Assembly: GCA_025464425.1 (NCBI GenBank)
Contig: JAODGV010000080.1
Span: 1 to 5,456 of the forward strand
Direction of reading: 5' to 3'
Length of the DNA stretch: 5,456 nucleotides
Origin: Methanosarcinales archaeon
GTDB taxonomy: Archaea; Halobacteriota; Syntropharchaeia; Alkanophagales; Methanospirareceae
The notes below the pieces were generated by a model, which ran no database searches, was not told the DNA's origin, and saw nothing but the letters and a program-made list of their open reading frames with translations. How positions within the stretch are numbered: position 1 is the stretch's first letter; each line of letters opens with the position of its first letter. Both the position numbers and the translations under genes were made by a program. Positions 1-3,940 of the stretch are shown here, piece after piece.

Positions 1-26
1 GCAAAGTTCGATCCCCGGCTGGGCAT
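1..26 (+). tRNA. possible 3' end of a tRNA (T arm and acceptor strand), cut by window edge
   Basis: Bases 6-19 read as a T-loop with its 3' stem strand (G, TTCGATC, CCCGG), and bases 19-25 would be the 3' acceptor strand, ending two bases before the convergent homoserine dehydrogenase stop codon. The T-loop matches the TTCRANY consensus. Against it, the 5' strand of the T stem should resemble CCGGG but is CAAAG, so only the outer and inner pairs form. The rest of the molecule lies outside the window, so neither cloverleaf nor anticodon can be checked. It could be a degenerate tRNA, a tRNA fragment left at an integration site, an intron-interrupted gene, or chance. Confidence 0.25.
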
Positions 27-27
27 T

Positions 28-1041
28 TTACCGTGCATAAATGCCTATTATATCGGACAGTATAGCACTTGCGGCTTCTATGGGTCCCGCACCCTTACCG
101 ATGACCGTGATATCACCGGCGAGATCGGTTCTTATGGTCGCAACGTTCAGTGTACCATTGACATTCAGCGGGTCTCTGAGCGGTACCAGTCGCGGTGCCA
201 CCTCCAGCCTGCCTTCGTGATCCACATCGCCTATCAATTTTATCGCATACCCGGCATCGTGCGCGAGCTTGAGCGCATCGGGCGTTATATCCGTGATGCC
301 CCGAACCTTTACATCACGGTATGTGGCATCCATATCGAATACAGTATTTGCGAGTATAACGAGCTTCACTGCGGTATCAACCCCTTCCACATCTTTCGTA
401 GGGTCAGACTCGGCGATCCCTATCTCCTGCGCCTCCCTTAGCACGTGCTCGTACGGCAGGTTCTCCTCCCCCATCCTCGTCAGAATGTAATTGCAGGTGC
501 CATTTAATATGCCCTTTATGGAGATTACCCGGTTACCTGCGAGGTTATTCCGTATCATGGATATGAGCGGCATAGCACCGCCGACCGTGGCTTCAAACCT
601 GAGTTCCCTGCCACGCCGCTCCGCAAGCTCCATCAACCTCCGATAGTGCAAAGCGAGCGGACCTTTATTCGAGGTCACCACATGCCTGCCTGATTCCAGT
701 GCGGTGACTATATGTGTCACGCCAGGTTCACCATCAACGACATTCGTCGGCGTCGCCTCCACCATGAGCTCGTGTTCCACCTCCTTTATCATATCCTCTG
801 TGCTCATCCCATACGCCAGTACGGATTCATCACCTGCCCGGAACTTCGCTATCTCGGGTTCGCTCAGCCCCTTCTCATTTATCGTAACACCTTTCAAATC
901 CGCTATGCCCACTATTCTCAGATCAAGCCCGTAAATCTCCTTTAGCGCCTGATGTTTTCGCATTACCACCTCTGCTACACCACCGCCCACATGCCCGAAC
1001 CCCACAATCGTGAGCCTTACCGTCTTCTCTACCGCTACCAT
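28..1041 (-). CDS. hom: homoserine dehydrogenase (stand-alone, without ACT domain)
   Basis: This cytoplasmic enzyme reduces L-aspartate 4-semialdehyde to L-homoserine with NAD(P)H, the branch point leading to threonine and methionine. The 337-residue product has an N-terminal Rossmann fold with GFGHVGG at residues 14-20. The conserved NKGPLA follows at 125-130 and the substrate-domain segment KGILNGTCNYIL at 176-187. The family signature spans 204-226 (A-x3-G-I-A-x2-DP-x2-D-V-x-G-x-D-x3-K). D222 and K226 correspond by spacing to the catalytic Asp/Lys pair known from yeast Hom6. The C terminus returns to the nucleotide domain (GKGAGP at 315-320). There is no C-terminal ACT domain, as in other short archaeal forms, and no fused aspartokinase. 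The ATG at 1041 places the Rossmann strand about ten residues in, as expected. Its ribosome site is weak (AGGG about 10 bases upstream). The gene starts 11 bases after the ACT-protein stop, so the two form an operon. Confidence 0.96.
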   Translation of the reverse strand: MVAVEKTVRLTIVGFGHVGGGVAEVVMRKHQALKEIYGLDLRIVGIADLKGVTINEKGLSEPEIAKFRAGDESVLAYGMSTEDMIKEVEHELMVEATPTNVVDGEPGVTHIVTALESGRHVVTSNKGPLALHYRRLMELAERRGRELRFEATVGGAMPLISMIRNNLAGNRVISIKGILNGTCNYILTRMGEENLPYEHVLREAQEIGIAESDPTKDVEGVDTAVKLVILANTVFDMDATYRDVKVRGITDITPDALKLAHDAGYAIKLIGDVDHEGRLEVAPRLVPLRDPLNVNGTLNVATIRTDLAGDITVIGKGAGPIEAASAILSDIIGIYAR

Positions 1042-1052
1042 AGTCTCATACC

Positions 1053-1544
1053 CTATATAGGCGAGATGACCATAATACCCTTCTCCTTAGCCGTATCCTC
1101 CAGTATACCCAGGGCTTCTTTCAATTCGCTCTTACCGATCGCAGAGAGTACAATCGAAGCAGAAGATTTCTTGTCCACGCCCGGCATGGACATGGACAGC
1201 TCCACAACCTCTGCAAAGCCCGTGCGGTCTATCCTCTCTATCGTATCACGTAAGTCAGAATGTACGATGTGCCCGATGAGGATAACGACCATAGAATCTT
1301 TCATCCGCTCCTTGCCTATCCTCACCACCTGCATACCCTCGCTCTTCAGCTTCTCCACCAGTCTGTCCAGTCGCCCCTCCTCCAGCTCAAATACGAGCTG
1401 AACCGGTACCCGCCCTGACGGCGTCTTCTTATCGCGCTGATGCAGCACACTGAGGATGTTACCACCGAGGTCTGATATCGGCTTCAACGCCCGTACAAGC
1501 TGACCCGGAATGTCCCTCAGCTCGATGTCCATTGATATCTTCAT
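1053..1544 (-). CDS. ACT-domain protein, predicted allosteric regulator of homoserine dehydrogenase (COG2061-like)
   Basis: This 163-residue protein probably binds an amino acid and modulates the neighbouring homoserine dehydrogenase. That role is a family-level prediction supported here by adjacency, not by a direct signature. Residues 1-75 fit a beta-alpha-beta-beta-alpha-beta ACT fold: strand MKISMDIEL, the DIPGQLVRALKPI helix start, then the DLGGNI turn typical of ACT ligand sites, strands through VPVQLVFEL, a helix, and MQVVRI. Residues 85-163 look like a second, more divergent ACT-like unit (MVVILIGHI, a helix, VVELSMSM, SASIVLSAIG, a helix, and a final MVISPI). I chose the ATG at 1544. 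An in-frame TTG at 1553 would add three residues, but the ATG is a better start codon and gives a family-like N terminus. A GAGG only three bases before the ATG is unusually close for a ribosome site. A TATA-like box about 25 bases upstream suggests an almost leaderless mRNA. The gene is first in an operon with hom. Confidence 0.88.
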   Translation of the reverse strand: MKISMDIELRDIPGQLVRALKPISDLGGNILSVLHQRDKKTPSGRVPVQLVFELEEGRLDRLVEKLKSEGMQVVRIGKERMKDSMVVILIGHIVHSDLRDTIERIDRTGFAEVVELSMSMPGVDKKSSASIVLSAIGKSELKEALGILEDTAKEKGIMVISPI

Positions 1545-1570
1545 CTGCCTCAATCTAAAATTAGAGGCAG
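1545..1570. repeat. inverted repeat at the start of the ACT-hom operon, candidate operator or RNA hairpin
   Basis: CTGCCTC at 1545-1551 and GAGGCAG at 1564-1570 are perfect 7-bp inverted arms separated by 12 bases. A second short palindrome, CTAA-AA-TTAG, lies at 1555-1564. The arm nearest the gene abuts the ATG of the ACT gene and contains its only Shine-Dalgarno-like GAGG. If transcription starts near 1549, as the close TATA box suggests, the repeat lies in DNA between TATA box and start site, a usual archaeal repressor location. If it starts farther upstream, the mRNA could fold and hide the start region. Function is inferred. Confidence 0.45.
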
Positions 1571-1571
1571 G

Positions 1572-1579
1572 ATATAAAA
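1572..1579 (-). promoter_or_regulatory. TATA-like box for the ACT-hom operon
   Basis: On the minus strand this reads TTTTATAT, close to the archaeal TATA consensus. Its centre is about 26 bases before position 1549, predicting a transcript that starts a few bases before the ATG at 1544. Another AT-rich stretch (1588-1606) could serve as a farther TATA box and would then give a leader of roughly 25 bases. Confidence 0.5.
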
Positions 1580-1630
1580 TTCGCTCATGTTATTTTATTT
1601 ATTTTCATAACCAGCATAGCATGAAAAAAC

Positions 1631-1650
1631 CGAAAACCTTTTTATGTATA
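1631..1650 (+). promoter_or_regulatory. BRE and TATA-like box for the fqo/fpo operon
   Basis: CGAAAACC at 1631-1638 resembles a TFB recognition element and is directly followed by TTTTTATGTATA at 1639-1650. The box centre (about 1644) is 25 bases before the ATG at 1669, so transcription would begin at or next to the first codon. No Shine-Dalgarno sequence precedes that ATG, which agrees with a leaderless mRNA for the first gene of the operon. Confidence 0.55.
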
Positions 1651-1668
1651 GTGCAAAAAATTGAATCC

Positions 1669-2142
1669 ATGAATGCTGAAATGATGTTACTGAGTGGCTT
1701 TGCAGGGGTTCTGGTACTGTCGTCCTTAGGTGTCTTACTGAGTAAAGATAACTTCTATTCGGCGTTGTTTATGACATTAACCCTCGTCATGGCTGCGTCT
1801 GTTTACACGCTCTTTGATATCCAGTCAGTGTTCGTACTGATTGTCTTCGTATTCGTCGGTGCGATAGGTATAGTAACAGTGGCACTTGCAGCCACTTACC
1901 GTGCGATGCCGGAGCGGCAGTTCTCATGGGTGTGGTGTATACCGGTGGCTATAACAGCCGCGGTACTCTGCCACTTCATGTTTGTCGGTGGTGCTTATTA
2001 TGGCATTGGCAGTCGTGTAACATTCTCACTGGATGAATTTATAAAGACGTCAGAATATCAGCTCCTTGTCGTGTTCCTGACTTCTCTTGTTATATTGCTC
2101 TTTCTATCTGTGATAAGATTGTACAGGGGTGATGAAAGCTGA
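1669..2142 (+). CDS. fqoJ: F420H2 dehydrogenase membrane subunit J (NuoJ/ND6-like)
   Basis: Subunit J of the complex I-like F420H2:quinone (or methanophenazine) oxidoreductase sits in the membrane arm, where it helps transmit redox energy to the proton channels. The 157-residue product has five hydrophobic segments (about 8-25, 31-50, 54-76, 88-106, 131-150), the usual NuoJ number, so it is full length and not split as in Methanosarcina fpoJ. LSKDNFYSALFMTLTL at 24-39 matches the NuoJ segment after TM1. VFVGAIG at 61-67 matches the TM3 VYxGAI motif, with Phe62 in place of the usual Tyr. I chose the ATG at 1669 from the TATA spacing and the family-like N terminus. The open frame extends upstream to 1510, but that part runs through the promoter and antisense into the ACT gene. 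First gene of the operon; it ends in a TGATG overlap with K. The fpo name would be equally valid. Confidence 0.88.
   Translation: MNAEMMLLSGFAGVLVLSSLGVLLSKDNFYSALFMTLTLVMAASVYTLFDIQSVFVLIVFVFVGAIGIVTVALAATYRAMPERQFSWVWCIPVAITAAVLCHFMFVGGAYYGIGSRVTFSLDEFIKTSEYQLLVVFLTSLVILLFLSVIRLYRGDES
2125..2133 (+). promoter_or_regulatory. Shine-Dalgarno site of subunit K
   Basis: A GGGGTGAT-type site lies inside the last codons of subunit J and ends about eight bases before the K start codon. It is complementary to the archaeal 16S rRNA 3' end (UCACCUCC). It contrasts with the absence of any such site before subunit J. Confidence 0.6.
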
Positions 2143-2462
2143 TGCTGGAACTAAATGCGATGACCGTTTCTATGATTTATCTATCGTCGTTCGCAATACT
2201 TCTTGCAGGTTTCCTCACCGCACTCTCGAGTAAAGACCTGATAAGGCTGCTGATCGCACTGGAACTCATGTTTGGCGCTGTGTTCATGTCTTTAATTCCA
2301 GCATTTGTGGTAGCAGCGAACCCTGCTTTTGGCACTTCTATAATTACCATATTCACCAGTGCGGGTGAACTTCTCGTGCTGATCGCCGCGATTGTGATAC
2401 AGGACAGGAGGAATAAGAACGTACTTATAGAGCAGATCACAATAGGGGGTGATAGGGTATGA
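2142..2462 (+). CDS. fqoK: F420H2 dehydrogenase membrane subunit K (NuoK/ND4L-like)
   Basis: Small membrane-arm subunit, 106 residues, normal for NuoK, with three transmembrane segments (about 9-28, 33-56, 64-86). The two buried glutamates central to proton transfer in this family are both present: E41 in TM2 (context LIALELMFGA) and E76 in TM3 (context TSAGELLVLIAA), matching E36 and E72 of E. coli NuoK. The SSKDLIRLLIALEL stretch (29-42) is the characteristic loop and TM2 start. A charged C-terminal tail (DRRNKN and onward, 88-106) is somewhat longer than in E. coli. The start codon shares one base with the stop of J, and its stop overlaps the start of M as ATGA, so the three are probably translationally coupled. 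Confidence 0.93.
   Translation: MLELNAMTVSMIYLSSFAILLAGFLTALSSKDLIRLLIALELMFGAVFMSLIPAFVVAANPAFGTSIITIFTSAGELLVLIAAIVIQDRRNKNVLIEQITIGGDRV
2445..2453 (+). promoter_or_regulatory. Shine-Dalgarno site of subunit M
   Basis: GGGGGTGAT lies within the end of subunit K, five bases before the M start at 2459. It is nearly the same sequence as the site before subunit K. Confidence 0.65.
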
Positions 2463-3940
2463 GTTTTCTCCATCTGCTGATCATACCACTGGTTGTGGCA
2501 TTTATAGCACCGATTCTCAAGCCCAAAGGAGCTACATACCTCTCCGCTACGGCATTTCTAATACCATTCTTCGCGATTATTTACAGGCTGTTTCTGCCAG
2601 GTCCTGCGGAGATATTGTTGATGCGATTCTCACCGCCAATCGGGGATATCTATCTCAATCTGGATTACATATCCCATGCGTTTGGACTGACGATCTGTCT
2701 GGTATCGGCGATGGTTGCTCTATTCGCACTGCCATATATGGAGCACAGATTTGAGGAGATGAAAGTAGAGGCTGAGCGAGAATTCAGGAAATACATATTT
2801 ATATACGACCTATATGCGGCATCAATGCTGTGGCTGGTTTATAGTGGCAATCTCGCACTGCTGTACGTCTTCATGGAATTGATGCTGATCACTGCTTTCC
2901 TGCTCATATACACCTATGGCTATGGTAACAGGAGATGGGTCGGGCTTCTATACCTGGTATGGTGTGCGATAGCGGGCGTGCTCACGCTTGCCGGGTTTGT
3001 AATTCTTGCATTCAACACCAACACACTCGCACTGAACGGACTGATGGCTTCGGGGAAGGGAGTGGGCATGATCGCGTGGGCGTTCATATTTGCGGGTATG
3101 ATAATAGAATTACCGGTTGTAGGACCGCATATCTGGCTACCGTGGGCACATGCCGAGGCGCCCACGCCCGTGAGTGCGTTGCTAAGCCCCTTAACTGTGG
3201 GTCTGGCTGGTTACGTGCTGCTCAGGATTGCATTGATTGATTACTCATTTATATATGAGTATCGTATGCCGATACTCGCATATGCGATATTTTCAAGTGT
3301 GTATGGCGGATTCTCGGTATTCAGGCAGACGGATTTCAAACGGCTGCTGGCTTATTCCACGGTATCGCAGATGGGTTACATACTGGTTGCGCTCTGTCTC
3401 GGTCCTTTCGGGCTCATTGGTGTGGTTATACAATACATGTCGCATGCGTTCGGTAAGTCAATCCTGTTCTCCTCCGCGGGCGGGATTATCGCAGTTCATC
3501 ACGGTCTGCGAGACCTTAATAAGATGGGTGGACTGCATGATTCCATTCCCGGTATCTCGAATGCCGCAGTAGTCGGGTTCCTGAACCTTGGCGGAATTCT
3601 TACGGTCGGTATGTTAGGCGAGTTTTTCATATTAAGAGGTGTTGTTGATACCTTCCTCAGACCGGAATCGCCATCATTCCTTGGCTGGACCGGGAGTTTA
3701 CCAATTATCCTGGCTGTGATATTCATGTTCATCCTCTCGGTCTGGTACGGCTTCTGGACGATAAGGCGTGTATTTTATGGTAAGCCTAAGGATACGAAGA
3801 GGCTTGAGATAAGTGGATACTTCTATGTTCCTCTCTTCATCATTGGGGGTCTTTCTGTGTTATTATTATTCCCGCCGCTGTCAACGATGCTAATTCAAGG
3901 GCTTAATGCAATCCCGGGGTTAGGAGGTGTTGTGCCATGA
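2459..3940 (+). CDS. fqoM: F420H2 dehydrogenase antiporter-like subunit M (NuoM/ND4-like)
   Basis: Proton-channel subunit of the membrane arm, related to Mrp antiporters; 493 residues, close to NuoM (about 510), with about 14 hydrophobic segments. Conserved features: E140 in TM5 (YVFMELMLITAF), the broken TM7 motif ending in PHIWLPWAHAEAPTP (223-237), DFKRLLAYST at 292-301 with SQMGY following, SHAFGKSILF at 328-337 (H329, K333), and GEFFIL at 387-392 with E388 matching the TM12 glutamate of NuoM. Two expected residues are missing. The TM7 lysine (K234 of E. coli NuoM) aligns without gaps to E217, and the TM8 lysine (K265) aligns to G248. I call it M from E388 and its position before L, but the PTPVSALL and HAFGKS segments are closer to L- or Mrp-type proteins, so it is a divergent member. 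Start by ATGA overlap with K and a strong ribosome site. Confidence 0.87.
   Translation: MSFLHLLIIPLVVAFIAPILKPKGATYLSATAFLIPFFAIIYRLFLPGPAEILLMRFSPPIGDIYLNLDYISHAFGLTICLVSAMVALFALPYMEHRFEEMKVEAEREFRKYIFIYDLYAASMLWLVYSGNLALLYVFMELMLITAFLLIYTYGYGNRRWVGLLYLVWCAIAGVLTLAGFVILAFNTNTLALNGLMASGKGVGMIAWAFIFAGMIIELPVVGPHIWLPWAHAEAPTPVSALLSPLTVGLAGYVLLRIALIDYSFIYEYRMPILAYAIFSSVYGGFSVFRQTDFKRLLAYSTVSQMGYILVALCLGPFGLIGVVIQYMSHAFGKSILFSSAGGIIAVHHGLRDLNKMGGLHDSIPGISNAAVVGFLNLGGILTVGMLGEFFILRGVVDTFLRPESPSFLGWTGSLPIILAVIFMFILSVWYGFWTIRRVFYGKPKDTKRLEISGYFYVPLFIIGGLSVLLLFPPLSTMLIQGLNAIPGLGGVVP
3242..3286 (+). repeat. cluster of overlapping inverted repeats inside subunit M
   Basis: Three inverted repeats follow one another: TACTCAT (3242-3248) with ATGAGTA (3255-3261); GAGTATCG (3257-3264) with CGATACTC (3270-3277); and the palindrome CGCATATGCG (3277-3286). 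The first two share their middle arm, so only one hairpin can form at a time. They lie in the segment encoding a short loop and the start of the next membrane helix (residues about 261-276). A regulatory role is unproven and coding constraint may explain them. Confidence 0.35.
3923..3929 (+). promoter_or_regulatory. Shine-Dalgarno site of subunit L
   Basis: GGAGGTG is a perfect match to the archaeal anti-Shine-Dalgarno and lies seven bases before the ATG at 3937. That spacing favours the first of the two adjacent ATG codons (3937 and 3940). Confidence 0.75.

Noticed and set aside
952..1401. 149-codon plus-strand open frame
   Set aside because: It lies antisense to hom and the ACT gene, both of which have clear family motifs; the product is Ser/Thr-rich and resembles nothing I know.
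1510..1668. N-terminal extension of subunit J to an ATG at 1510
   Set aside because: It runs antisense into the ACT gene and through the promoter, encodes no family-like sequence, and the TATA spacing fits the ATG at 1669.
1545..1668. A small gene, riboswitch or CRISPR element in the intergenic region
   Set aside because: Only two TATA-like boxes, AT-rich sequence and one inverted repeat are visible in these 124 bases; no repeat-spacer pattern or recognisable riboswitch core.
2449..2754. 101-codon plus-strand frame overlapping the start of subunit M
   Set aside because: Out-of-frame reading of the real gene, whose sequence is a recognisable membrane subunit.
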